Positions 45,703-57,439 of a DNA stretch of 64,000 nt are shown here, piece after piece. The notes below the pieces were generated by a model, which was given only the letters and a program-made list of their open reading frames with translations, was not told where the DNA came from and did no database searches. Every line of letters begins with the position of its first letter. Position 1 is the stretch's first letter. Source of the DNA: Icerya purchasi (lineage: Eukaryota > Arthropoda > Insecta > Hemiptera > Monophlebidae); contig CM077115.1 in NCBI GenBank assembly GCA_039619475.1, positions 534,472,315 to 534,536,314 on the forward strand, read 5' to 3'. A program made the position numbers and the translations under genes.

Positions 45703-46916
45703 AATACTCGATGGCATCGGTTACCAGTTTCTGTTTAAAATTAGGAATATCCTCAGCAGTGATACAAAGAACATTACAAGAGAATAAAGGAATGGACCAT
45801 GAACATTACACAGGTAAACCCAAACAAGCCCATTTTGTTAGCTTGAGAGAAATTAATCAGTTCGCTCGAAATATTAAAATGATGAATAGGTGTCATAAAG
45901 ATGATGCAACATCTACTGCAATTTTGGCTAAGAAATATCAGCAGTTATATAAATGTATTGTGATTTATAAACCTCGGGGGAGTACTGAAGTTGTTATTGG
46001 TGACGATATTGATGGAGTTGAAAACTATTGCTCTGATGGACTTTTTGCTTTGGGTAAACAACGGACTAGGCAATTGAAGGAAATGGAGAATGGTTGTAAA
46101 CGTATTTTATGTGTTGATGCAACTTTCAATATTGTTGCTGACAGGAAGTTGTATTTAGTTAATTTTGTTGTTCCCGATGAGTTTGGCCATGGATACCCCC
46201 CCGTTGCTCATTTCCTTACTAATAGTTTAGATGAAAATACCTTAACTTTGTTATTTAAAATCTTAGCAAGCAGATGTAAAGGTTGGGAAATAAGAACATT
46301 CATGACTGATGATGACCCATCGTTATTCAATTCAATTATAAATGCCTTTCCATCATCAAACACGAGGCATTTACTGTGTAAATGGCATATAGTTCGTGCC
46401 TGGAAAAATAATTTACGGTTGAAGGTGACGTCAGATGATATACGACAGAAACTGAACAAGGATTTAACAAATTTATTAAATATAAAAGATGCAAAAAAAT
46501 TCATTGAGCTGGAGACTAACATGACAAATAAGTATAAAGATAATGCACCTGATTTTATTCATTATTACTTGACACATTACAGTAAACGAGCAGATAAATG
46601 GGCTATGTGTTATAGAAACTTCCCACATGCCAACACTGATACAAATATGTTTTTAGAATCGTTCCATAATCAACTTAAGGGGGTATTCTAGTGTAGAATT
46701 TCAAAAAAAACGATTTTTTTTTTTTTCATATTTTTAAAGTTTAACTATCCAAGAATATGTATACGAGAGGATTTTTGAAAATTTTAATTATTTTCGGAGA
46801 TATAGGCATTTTACTGACCCGGTCTCCAAACTGGTTCGGCTGGGTCTAATCGGACAAAAGACATTAGGGATTCTCCGTCTACCTGAATCCATATTTCTCA
46901 GTTAAACCTTTTGTTC

Positions 46917-46918
<2 letters not shown>

Positions 46919-46981
<63 letters not shown>
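46919..46981. repeat. (TA)n microsatellite in the Kolobok-like element
   Basis: About 62 bp of TA repeats in the 5' non-coding part of the element, upstream of the transposase. Confidence 0.97.
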
Positions 46982-46982
<1 letters not shown>

Positions 46983-47869
46983 ATGTGGACTTAATTTTCT
47001 TGGCTGTCCGTTTTCGATCGCCACCCCGTGTCCAATGAAAAATGATTTTTTTCTTTTTATCGCGTATATTTTTTTTTATTGGTAAAAGAAAATAGGTTTG
47101 TAAAACAAATATGAACGAAAGTTCGATTGCGAAATTTAACAAATTAAAAGTAAAGAAAAAGGCGCGCGACGCAACGCCCTTAATTTGCCGATAAATAAGC
47201 GACGAATCGCCAGAGGCTATCCAGCCTCGACGACGTTCAGGCTTAGACGCAAAACTGAAACTGAAACTGGCGAAGATCGCACGATGGCTTCTCCCCTCTA
47301 ATAACGACTATAAACGGAATTTATCAAAAAAAAAACGTTTGCAAGCTAATTTTATTCAGCGATATTCGGGTTTTTGCCAAAACTTCTCCGACTCGACATA
47401 GCTCGGCACATTTCAAGACCTCTGTCGTCAGCAATATTCTATCTCCGCTTCTCAGCCGCACATACCGAAACCAGTTCAATAACCCGATGCAGCGGTGATA
47501 ACATCCGTGCCGGGATCCTTCGATTTTTAGCTGAGAAAGCGTCTTTGACGAGACATGCTGCATTTGTTCGCTGCCGAGAAAGCCTGAGAAATTAATGGTT
47601 GTTGCCAAAAATGTGATTTTCTAGCTCGGACAGCGTTAACCAAGGCCGTGAGAAATTCCGAATCCGTCTCAATATATATATATATGTGTGTATATATATA
47701 TTTTGTGTAATATAATAACCCAAGGTGACTTGTGTCTTTTATGTTATTCAGTGTTCACTAACATCCAGCTGCTGACAGTTAAATCTTAACCTCAAAAACA
47801 CGTGGACGTATGTGCAGTGAGCAAAGCATAAACATTTCGTGAGTGTTAATTTAAATTGTAATAAATAAA

Positions 47870-49615
47870 ATGGATAGAAAATCCGGAGCGAAAAGGAGTA
47901 CGCGTGCAGATCGCTCAAAAAAACGGCGGTTTCACGGCAATCGGTACACAGCCGAAGAAGACACCAGTTTTACTAGTTCATCAGCAGCAAAGCTAAGTAA
48001 ATCAAACGATGAAGAGGTCATAATAGAAAATAATTACGGCTACTGTATTTTGGAGTTTTTCACTGTTTTTTCGGCAATTTCTTCTTTAGTTCTGTGTGCA
48101 AATTGCAAGAAAGAGATTAAATTTTCTCGAACGGCTCAACGTGGAGTAGGGTTTAAAATTGCATTAAAATGTAGTTGTGAGAGTATACAGTACATACCAT
48201 CATGCCCATTTATCGAAAAATCCTTTGAAGTGAACCGAAAAATGATATTTGCTATGCGGGTTTTAGGAGTTGGCAGAGAAGGAATCAATATCTTCTGTAG
48301 TTTGATGGATATTTGTCAAGGGTTATCAATCGGGACTTACTATGCTTGTGTCAAAAATATACATACAGCTGCATCTGCTGTTTATAATCTCGTTATTTCC
48401 AAAGCTGTAAAAGAAGAAAAAGATTTAATTTCAGCTTGTGATCCAAATGCCAATCCAATGGAGTTTACAGTTTCTGGTGATGAGACTTGGAAAAAAAGAG
48501 GTTTTAATTCTTTATTTGGAGTTACCACACTTGTAGCTAAAAATTGCAAGAAAGTGGTTGATACGGTTGTCAAATCCAGTTTCTGTCAAGGTTGTAATCT
48601 TTGGAAAAATAAAAAAAATTCAGATATTTCAGCGTATAATGATTGGTATGAAGATCATGAAGAAGTTTGTACCATTAATCACAAAGGAAGTGCAGGCAAA
48701 ATGGAGGTAGATGCAGTTGTGGAGATGTTTTGTCGATCAGTTGAAAAACACGGAGTTAAATACGTGAAATATATTGGAGATGGTGATACTCAGACTTTCA
48801 AAGGCATACTCGATATGGATCCTTATGATGGTGACCCCTTAGTAGAAAAAAAAGAATGCGTAGGACATGTGCAAAAAAGAAGGGGTGCAAGGCTACGGAA
48901 AGCAAAGAAAGACAATAAAGGGATTGGTGGTAAAGGAGAAGGCAAATTAACAGATAAAATTATAAATAAATTGTCTTTGTATTATGGCTTAGCAATTCGC
49001 CGGCACCCAGATTCTGTTGAAGACATGAAAAATGCAGTTTTGGCTACTTATTATCATAATAGTTCCACAGACGAAGATCCACAGCATACGTATTGCCCAC
49101 CTGGTGCGGAGAGTTGGTGTGCGTGGCAAAAAGCTGCATCTGAGGGTACCGAAGAGGAATTTCAGCATGATAATGTTCCTCTGTGTGATAAAGTCTTAGA
49201 AATTATTAAACCAATTTATGACAGTTTATCATCAGATGAATTATTAACTCGATGTTTAGATTCAGAAACTCAGAACAATAATGAGTCTCTAAACTCGTTG
49301 ATTTGGACTTTCGCGCCAAAACATATTCATTCCGGATGTCAGGTAATTGAAATAGCAACATTTATTGCTGTTTGCATATTCAATGAAGGTTTCATTCCGA
49401 TTTTAAAAATAATGACCCTTATGGGAATGCAAATTGGGCCGGAAGCTCATTCATTTGCTGTGAGACGAGACAACGCCCGGATTGAGCGCTCCGAAATACG
49501 TACATCCAACGCTTCAAAGGAAGCCAGAACTGCTCGATTGGAAGAGAGAAACGCAGAAAATAGTTTTTTTGAAGTAGAAGAAGGTCCGATGTATGAAGCA
49601 GGAATGGCAGATTAA
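47870..49615 (+). CDS. Kolobok-like (Mutator-domain) transposase, intact
   Basis: 581 residues, ATG 47870 in a good context (AAAATGGA). Basic N-terminus (KSGAKRSTRADRSKKRR) that may carry a nuclear localisation signal. Cys pairs CANC (76-79), CSC (101-103) and SC (111-112) suggest a zinc-binding fold. Presumed catalytic residues, kept in the decayed copies where readable: Asp204 (SGDETWKKRG), Asp304 or Asp306 (IGDGDTQTF) and Glu472 (NNNESLN). CQGC at 239-242 and CPPGAESWCAW (409-419) are further conserved Cys clusters. The C-terminal 80 residues are Arg/Glu-rich and probably helical. From memory, domain databases call such insect proteins Mutator-like transposase. The TTAA target supports Kolobok instead. 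No stops; could be functional. Confidence 0.82.
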   Translation: MDRKSGAKRSTRADRSKKRRFHGNRYTAEEDTSFTSSSAAKLSKSNDEEVIIENNYGYCILEFFTVFSAISSLVLCANCKKEIKFSRTAQRGVGFKIALKCSCESIQYIPSCPFIEKSFEVNRKMIFAMRVLGVGREGINIFCSLMDICQGLSIGTYYACVKNIHTAASAVYNLVISKAVKEEKDLISACDPNANPMEFTVSGDETWKKRGFNSLFGVTTLVAKNCKKVVDTVVKSSFCQGCNLWKNKKNSDISAYNDWYEDHEEVCTINHKGSAGKMEVDAVVEMFCRSVEKHGVKYVKYIGDGDTQTFKGILDMDPYDGDPLVEKKECVGHVQKRRGARLRKAKKDNKGIGGKGEGKLTDKIINKLSLYYGLAIRRHPDSVEDMKNAVLATYYHNSSTDEDPQHTYCPPGAESWCAWQKAASEGTEEEFQHDNVPLCDKVLEIIKPIYDSLSSDELLTRCLDSETQNNNESLNSLIWTFAPKHIHSGCQVIEIATFIAVCIFNEGFIPILKIMTLMGMQIGPEAHSFAVRRDNARIERSEIRTSNASKEARTARLEERNAENSFFEVEEGPMYEAGMAD

Positions 49616-51086
49616 ATAAAAGTAAGTGTAACATATCATTTCATGACTTTGACAGCGAAAAACTTTACGCAAAACTTTAAATGCGTTTTTCTCAGAACAG
49701 ACTTTTTCAGTACGATTCCCACGATTTCTCGAGTTCTACTGGACCGATTCACTTGAAATTTTCAGAGAATCTTGTTTATAGACCTATCTCGTGTATGAAC
49801 TAGTCTCATCCCCAAATTCCAATTTTTACTATTTTTAAAAAATTCGAAAAACTCAAAAAAACAGTAAAAAAATCGCTTTTTTTTCAAACAGTCGCCATTT
49901 TGTCAAAAAAATTTTTTTTTACTCATCGCTAGTTCATACGATTGCGACATCATTGCAGATTAATAATCTTTTTTTTTTTTCATTTCAGATTACTAGGAGG
50001 ATTGAAATCATGGGAATGCTCATGTACCAATTTTTTGAGACCCCCTACTTCATCAACTGTCAGTTTTTTAAATTTTTAACTTTTTTTTTTGTTTAATTTT
50101 TTTTTGTACTCTTATAATATTAATAAACAACTGATAAAAAAATGGATAGTAAAAATATTGATTGCTTTTTTTTTACGACACTTTAAAAATTACCTAAAAT
50201 TCATTGCTCTAGACTAGAATACCCCCTTAAAACATTTGTTTTTCAAAGAAAACTAAATAGGAGAGTTGATGACTTGTTGGTTGCTCTTTTAAATTTAGAA
50301 AATCGCTTATTTATAGCAAAAACGAAGAGTTTGAAGTTAGGAATACGACCATTGTGTTATAAATCACCCTCTAAAACTGACTGTAGACATCAGCGTGGTT
50401 TATCTATTTCAGATGATAATGTTGCTCAGTTAAGAAATAATCGATGGAGAGTAAAATCACAAAGTTCAAATAAGTATTACTTAGTTAAAGGTGTAGTTGA
50501 ATTTTGTGACTTCCCTGACCACTGTTATACACGATGTACTGAAATTCATTGTTGGAACCTTTGTAGTCATCTATATCAGTGTAACTGCCCAGATCAAAAG
50601 GCCCGTATTTGTAAGCATACACATAAGATTCATTCCATCAACGTTAAAAATATGAATTCACTAACAGTAAATAATGTACCTAAATAGGAAAAAAATAAAA
50701 AGAAACTACTGGAAGCATCTGTTATTTCTGAGAAAAATAATTTTGATATTTTTAAAACTCAAATTGAAACATTATCATCATTAGTTAGAAATAATCCGTC
50801 AATTCAAAATCTGTTATTACCCCTATTTAACAAGGACCTTAAATGATTTAATTAGTACATGCAAAGGTGCTCTTTGCATTGATGAAAGTAAATTAAATAC
50901 ATATCCTCCTACTGAACACCAATTTCCAAACACAAAACAAAAAGTGCAGTATCATTGTCCACCAAAAAAGAACATAAAAAAAAAAAGAACTAAACATAAA
51001 AAATCCTAAAGTTAAGATAGAAGAAAATCAAGTTAATATAAACAAGTTCAGTCAAGCATGAGGTTTCATGCGCTGAGGATTCCGTA

Positions 51087-52429
51087 TGAAAGTTAACAAT
51101 AACTATAATTATTTAGTATGTAAGAAAATTTGTTTGAATAAATTTCTATTTTTATTTTACTATTTTAATTTAATATCTTAATAAATTTCAGAGATCTTTT
51201 CTAATAATAATTTAAAACAGTAAAGCAAAATACTAATTTGAATCGAAGACTTAGACTAATTTGAAGTGAAATGTAACGGTTATGAAAAAAAATTAATTAA
51301 ATCCTTTTTTTATTTTTTTAAATTATTGGTTTAGATTTAATAACTAATATTAAGGTTTTATGATTTTTTAAAATGTGTAATTTTGTTAATTCCTACACCT
51401 ATCTTTCTTGAATAGCCGACCGTCAAAGATATTTAATAAATATATAAACGAAAACACGCAAAAAATATTAATTAGAAATAATATTGATGCTACGTATCAC
51501 TCTGCTGCGGCTGCTAGAATGTTGGTGTTCCCTGCTGGCAGGTTGGTGTACGTTGGTGATTGCATCCTGGATTCTCGGCGAATGGGAGGGAGAGACACGG
51601 TAATCGAAATTATAGTTTACGAATTTTGTAAATGTCACTAATTGGAAAACCGAATTTCGAGGCAATTTGGTTACTTTGTTATTAAACTTTTTTCGGTTGC
51701 AAGACGAACTGGTTACTTTACCAGAAAAGGTCGATATAGTTCCGCGATGTGAAAAAGACTGTCGTTCTACTGTGATGATTTTTTAACAATTCGGTATTTT
51801 CTTTCGACTCTCTCCGTATGTTAGACCATTATTAAATTTTTTTTTTTTATTTATTTACTAGCATAGGTCGTTAAATTGTTTAACAAATCGAAATACTATT
51901 CGCATCTGTTTTTCATCAGGCGGACGTACCACCTAAACAATGATGCGGTGAGTCCGTTCCTTTCATTACAGTTCATAACAACACTAACACACCTCGTAAT
52001 GAAAATAACCAAACCAAAACCTGCGATCCTGTTTCGTTTCTTATCCCTCGTACTAACACTACTAACGAAAATTATAACAATCCGAACCAAATTCTAAAAA
52101 CCGCTGCAATCTCGTATTCCGATAAAGCCAAAAGAAAAATAACACCGATTAACAAACCTGTTTATTTCGTGCATTCAAAAAACCCACTTAAAACAAAACC
52201 AACATTTAAAACTAAAAAACTATAAAGTTCTCGAATCAAATCCGGTACTTGCTAGTTGTGCGCGTGGTGGAATAATATTATCCGTTCGTGCGGATATTAA
52301 CTTTCAACAAATAATGTTACCATCCGACATTCAACCAGTAACAGTCGAAATTCGTAAGCCAGTTCCACGGGAGTCTCTAAACATAATTCCGAACCGTATT
52401 TAGAAACTTTTAAAGTTGCCAAAAACTTC
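51087..52429 (+). other. Mixed non-coding block with possible LINE endonuclease fragment
   Basis: 51087-51900 is AT-rich without recognised genes; a 77-residue frame at 51408 has no known motif. From about 51950 an Asn/Lys/Pro-rich reading frame (TTNENYNNPNQILKTAAI) runs to a stop near 52226. In a shifted frame, NYKVLESNPVLASCARGGII followed by LSVRADI resembles the N-terminal strands of a jockey-type LINE endonuclease. It is too short and diverged to be certain. Confidence 0.35.
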
Positions 52430-54790
52430 AAACAGTTCCTCCCCTCTAGCGCCGCGAGTATTACAGCTAAAAATTTTGAACAGGGTTAAACATATGCGCT
52501 TCGATATATATTTCTCAAGTTTGGAACATCAAGGTTTGAAAGTTTCGTTAAGGAAATAACTTATGGTTTCGTTCTCGACAAATAACGATCTTTCCATCGA
52601 TCATGACCGGAAAAAAAATATTATTTTTGAAACTTTCGAGCTTTCGGCGCTTAAGGTTCTGAATTTTAAGATGGAAACCTAGATGTTCCAAAGTAAATAA
52701 ATAAACAGGGACGCACATTTTTTTAACCTTGTTCAAAATCTTGAACCAATACATAAATTACAAGCGGGGCTACACGTCATTTTTCAGAATTTTATGAACT
52801 TTTAGTAAATTTCAAACAGTTTTGTTAAGAAAACGAAATACGGGTCCGTTCCCAAAAAATAGCGTTCTTTCCAATAATAATACACTTGAAAAAAATTTTT
52901 TTTTTACAAAATTTCGAGCTTTCAGAGCCCCAAGTCACTAATTTTAAAATTGGAAACTTAGATGTTCCAAACCAGAGAAATATACATGGATGCCCATATT
53001 TACTACTTTCCTCAAAATTTTTAGCTATAATACTCGCGTCACAAATCAATTCTCTCGATTTTTTGAACTTTTAAGCAAACTTTGAAAGTTCAATTAAGAA
53101 AATGAAATACGGTTTCTTTCCCGACAGATAGCGATCCTTCAAACGGTATATAACATGCGTCAGAAAAATAAAAAATTTTCTTCAAAATTTCGAACTTTCG
53201 GCGCCTTAAGGGTCCAATTTTAAAACTGAAAATCCAAATGTTATAAAATTGAGAAATATAAGGGGATCAGCACGTTTTTAGCCGCGTTCAAAATTTTCAG
53301 CTGTAATATTCGTGGAGCTAGTGGAGAGACACATAATTATTTATTTTTTTTGAACTTTTCAGAACTTTGAAAATTTCTTTAAAAAAATGAAATACGGTTT
53401 CGTTCCCGACGAATAGCGATATTTCTAATGATATATCACAAACCTAAAAAAAAAAAAATTTTTTTTTAAAATTTTGAATTTTTGGAGCCCCACAGGTCTC
53501 AGTCTAAAGTTGGGGTCCGATTGTCTTAAATCAGAGAAATATACGTAGAGTCGCGTGTTTTCTACCATGTTCCAAATTTATAGCTGTAATACTCGCGTCG
53601 CAAGAAGGGGGCCGCTAATTGGAGCTGACGCTTTTTTGAACTTTACGTCAACTTTGAAAGTTTGGTTAAGAAAATGAAATTTGGTTTCGTTCCCAGCTAC
53701 TAGAGATCTTTCTAATGATATATCACAAGCCCAAGAAAAAAAATATTTTTTTCCAAAATCTCGAGCTTTCGGTGCCCCGAGGGTCCAATTTTAAAGCTGG
53801 AAACTCGGATGTTCCAAACTAGAGAAATATACGTGGAAGCGCATATTTTTAACCGTGTTCAAAATTTTTATCGGTAATATTCGCGGCGCTAGGGGGGGGA
53901 CACGTCATTTTTCGCGCTTTTTTGAACTTTACGGAAACTTTGAATTTTTTGGTAAAGAAAATGATATAAGGTTTTGTTCCTGATAAATAGCGATCTTTCA
54001 AACGATATATTACATTACCGGGAAAAAAAATATTTTTTTACAAAATTTTGAGCTTTCGAAGCCCCGGAGTTTTATTTTTAAAGCTCGAGACCCGGACGCA
54101 CCAAATTACAGAAATATACGTGGAAGTACATATTTTTAACCATGTTTTAAATTTTTAGCTATAATACTCGCAGCGCTAGGGGACGCGCAATTTTTTGAGC
54201 TTTTTTGAGCTTTATCGCAACTTTGAAAGTTTGGTTAAGAAAATGAAATACGGTTTCGTTCCCGACTACTAGAGATCTTTCTAATGATATATCACAAGCC
54301 CAAGAAAAAAAATATTTTTTTCCAAAATCTCGAGCTTTCGGTGCCCCGAGGGTCCAATTTTAAAGCTGGAAACTCGGATGTTCCAAACTAGAGAAATATA
54401 CGTGGAAGCGCATATTTTTAACCGTGTTCAAAATTTTTATCGGTAATATTCGCGGCGCTAGGGGGGGGGACACGTCATTTTTCGCGTTTTTGAACTTTAC
54501 GGCAACTTTGAAAGTTTCGTTAAGGAAATGAAATTCGGTTTCGTTCCCGACAAATAGCGATCTTTCCATCGATATATCGCATGCCTATAAAAAAAAATAT
54601 TTTTTTACAAACTTTTGAGCTTTTGTCGCCCCGAGGGTCCAGTTTTAAAGTTGGAAATCCGGATGTTCCAAACTAGAGAAATATACGTTTATGTGCGTAT
54701 TTTTAGCCCCATTCAAAATTTTTAACTACAATACTCGCGGCGCTAAGGGGGGGACACGTCATTTTTTGCTGTTTTTTGAACTTTTGGGCA
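52430..54790. repeat. Satellite array, about 283 bp monomer, eight copies
   Basis: The landmark GATGTTCCAAACTAGAGAAA recurs in more or less changed form at about 52686, 52962, 53240, 53530, 53809, 54097, 54378 and 54662 (steps 276-290). Each unit also has TTTCGTTCCCGAC, GATCTTTC, a run of A, GAGCTTTCGG-GCCCC and CGGCGCTAGGGGGG. Units at about 53700-53930 and 54270-54500 are nearly identical, 569 bp apart, so the last part has a two-monomer higher-order repeat. At the left edge (about 52430-52535) part of a unit is inverted. Confidence 0.9.
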
Positions 54791-55124
54791 ACTTTACATA
54801 ACTTTTGTAACGTAATTTTTTGATTTTATGAAAGTACTCCTGCATTGTAGTTTATATTATGAATTTCAGCGTTATAAGTTTATCTAGTGACGAGTTATGA
54901 TTTTTTAAGTGATTTTTGAGGTCGTTTTATGTACCATATTATATATTCTTGACGGTTTTTTGGGTTTTTTGCCGCCCAGGGTAATCGGTCATCGTCAAGT
55001 TATAGATCGTTTTAAAGATAATTTTAATTGTAATTTATGTTCCAAATTTGAAGTTTATAAGTCAAGCCGTTCGTGAATTATTGATTTTTATTTGATATTT
55101 TTGTCATTTGTGTACCATCTTATA
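54791..55124 (+). repeat. Satellite right flank, dispersed repeat
   Basis: Homologous to 40700-41200 (ATTTTATGAAAGT, GCCGCCCAGGGTAATCG, TGTACCATCTTAT). Non-coding. Confidence 0.7.
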
Positions 55125-55160
55125 AGGATTCCGTACATTATATGTATACGGAATCCTAAT
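55125..55160. repeat. Palindrome with AGGATTCCGTA arms
   Basis: AGGATTCCGTA at 55125-55135 and its inverse TACGGAATCCT at about 55149-55159 can form an 11 bp stem. The same 11-mer occurs in direct orientation at 51076-51086, at the last recognisable point of MULE copy 1. Confidence 0.85.
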
Positions 55161-55885
55161 AAAATTGAGGTTAGCGTGGAGCGCGATTTTACTTCTGAAT
55201 CTGCATTTAATTTATGTTTCACAGAACCAATTACTGATATCCACTCATTAGGAAAAACACTATTAACCACAAATAATGAAAATATTAATACAATTCACTT
55301 AAAATCTTTAGATCCATATATCAGTAATAAAGACATTGAAATATTAAAAAAGAATACAAATAACCAATTTCAACGAGGATGGTTATATGATATTATTATT
55401 GATTCTTTTTTACACATTTCGTCTCTTTTCTTTCCATCCATTTATGTTGTGTGCCTACACTAGCTACATCCCTAATGCCAGGTAATTATAAATCATATTT
55501 TGAAACAGAAGGATTACTTAGAAAAATACAGACTTCAGAAATAACACTAATACCATGTAATCCTAATAGCAATTATAGGATTTTACTAGTTATAAAATTT
55601 AAAGATAAGATTATTGAAGTGTATGATCCTTTGCATTCAGACATTAACATTAACAAAAAAACTGCATTTATGTGGCTTAATGTATTACATAGAAATGTTC
55701 AAGACTGGTGCATTCTGTCACCATATCATGTTTTACAACAAGATACAATGAGCTGTGGTGTTTTTGTTTATTTTTATGCTGATTGCATTATAAAAAAGCA
55801 GTTAGTGACAGAAAATTTAAATGTTGACTTTTATAGGCGATATATTTATCATACTATAACAGAATTTAATATTACTGAAAAATGA
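55140..55885 (+). pseudogene. Ulp1-like cysteine peptidase remnant (MULE copy 1 continuation)
   Basis: Two overlapping frames joined by a frameshift near 55455. The first has SLDPYISNKDIEILKK and QFQRGWLYDIIID, the substrate-binding start of C48 (Ulp1/SENP) domains. The second has NYRILLVIKF..IIEVYDPLHS (strand with the presumed catalytic Asp) and VLQQDTMSCGVFVYFYAD with the oxyanion Gln and nucleophile Cys (codon 55754-55756). The His normally found at the start of the LLVI strand (HW motif) is replaced (NYR), so even the repaired frame might lack activity. It matches the peptidase of MULE copy 3, which supports assigning it to the same element family. It ends with TGA at 55883-55885. Confidence 0.72.
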
Positions 55886-57430
55886 AACCTTTCAGATTGA
55901 ATATATGGCCAAAACAATGTTAAAATATTATTTTATAAAACATTATAACTTATTTTAAAGAAATTAATATGGTTTAAACATTAATTATATGTACATTACT
56001 GATTTTTGTTCTTAATTTTTCAGATTATTCCTGATTTAAGATAATTACATTATGAAGTAACATGTTATTGATATTGTACATTATAACTGCGCATGTTTTA
56101 TTGATTTTTTGTATGTTACAGATACAATTTTTAATTGTTTTTCGGTGTCTTATTTTTATTAGGTTAATATTGATTAAATTTTGCATGTAATATACTGTTT
56201 TTTATCAGTTGTTTTGGTGAATTGCTGGATTGGTGTATTTTCTAATTTAAATAAAGAATATTTGAATATTTTACTTTGTTTATGAACTTTATTTGCCAGA
56301 TCACTGTTTTATGTGTGACACTATTGTAAATGAGTGGTTTTTTATACCTTGTACACTACTTTGTTGTTTAAAAATTTATCATTTAAAAATAAATATGAAA
56401 TTAATATGTTATTTTTAACTAATCAATTTTTAACAATAATTTGCTTCCCTAGTTTATTGTGATACAATAAAGGCATAACAAATAAAAAAAAAAAAAATAC
56501 ATTAACCATTCTCAGCATTTTCATATTGGTTTTAATTTCACACTGTGTTTATTCTTGTAACCTTAGTCAAAAATTATTTTCAAAATTTAAATGTTTGAAG
56601 ATTTCTCATGATTGAGAATAACTTTTGCTATGAAACTAATTCTAAACTAGCCATGACAATTAATTGTATAATTAAACTAACATTTTATAGGTGAACATAA
56701 GAAAAGAAAAAATATCACAATTTCTAGTATTTATTGGATTATTGCATAGAAAATATTTTATTTTTAATATTAAGTGCAGCTATATATAATTATTTACAAT
56801 AATTATTTCTAAAATTCTATTGCATTACATGGAATCCTTATAGAAACTAGTAAATATTTAAACTTTAACCAGTTTTTAATGAAAACTAAATTGTTTTAAA
56901 AAATTTGTTCAGCTACTAATTTGAGTGAAGACTTATCTTTCCTTATCCATTTCTTTTTAGTATTAAAACTACTTGCTTAAATAAGTGCTGTTGTTTTTAA
57001 ATATATGGTAATTACTTTTCAGAATACACATTTCACATTCCTTGCTGCAATTAGTAATGAACTTAAAATAAATTTTATCGGCAAAATATTTATTTACTTT
57101 TCACCAGGAGACAATTTATTAATTTTATAATTCTTTAATACTAGCTTACATAGTATATATAAACCTTTAACTATTAGTACAATGAATTATTCAGACTCAT
57201 TGGCGTTTAAACCAACCTTCACTTTACACTAAATCAAAATTAAAAAGTATTTCACAATACAGTTTACCCAAACATTCAAATATCCAAAAATCATCATACA
57301 ATTTAACTTAATTTCATTTCAACACTCCCTTCAATTAAACTTGCAACAGCTCAACCATTCCACTTTTTTTTTTTTTTTTAATGTTACGCTTTATTATGAA
57401 TGTCTAATGGCAACTTTAATGCTGAATAGT
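55886..57430. other. AT-rich, no gene seen
   Basis: About 1.5 kb after the peptidase stop. Probably MULE copy 1 3' non-coding sequence at first. An A-run at about 56485-56498 and a T-run at 57366-57380. No inverted repeat end recognised. Confidence 0.45.
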
Positions 57431-57439
57431 ACACTGTTC

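Larger units (their letters stand above)
46679..50226 (+). mobile_element. Kolobok-like DNA transposon, complete, TTAA target
   Basis: 3,548 bp element flanked by TTAA at 46675-46678 and 50227-50230. Terminal inverted repeats begin GGGGGTATTCTAGTGTAGA (left) and GGGGGTATTCTAGTCTAGA (right, inverted). It carries one intact transposase. TTAA duplication with G-rich termini and a DDE enzyme of this kind fits the Kolobok superfamily as I know it; piggyBac also uses TTAA but has an unrelated transposase and CCC termini. Insertion into MULE copy 1 is proved by restoration of the MULE frame. Two decayed relatives lie at 8732 and 41450. Confidence 0.88.
44333..51058 (+). pseudogene. MULE copy 1: zinc finger, DDE transposase, SWIM finger (interrupted)
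   Basis: Mutator-like transposase in pieces. 44333-44666: FAR1/WRKY-GCM-type zinc finger region (FDFLEWKD, YYYSKKYPPKTALKRKFGK, MCPILLC ... HTHK) with one TAA. A LINE interrupts at 44667-45702, and the frame resumes shifted by one. 45703-46678: DDE core, Asp in CVDATFN and TDDDPS, the C-x2-H motif LLCKWH, and Glu in NMFLESFH. The Kolobok-like element at 46679-50226 splits the codons after NQLK; removing it with one TTAA restores NQLKTFVFQRK. 50231-50687: SWIM finger (CWNLCSHLYQCNC...CKHTH). A degenerate tail reaches about 51058. The Ulp1-like remnant at 55140-55885 is probably its continuation. Confidence 0.85.

Noticed and set aside
46679..50226. Classifying the TTAA-flanked element as piggyBac
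   Set aside because: TTAA matches, but the termini begin GGGGG and the transposase lacks the piggyBac DDD motifs seen in the real piggyBac at 62524.
52430..54790. CRISPR-like or gene-coding interpretation of the regular repeats
   Set aside because: Units are about 283 bp, directly adjacent and diverged, without unique spacers; small frames inside are stop-limited and not conserved between units.
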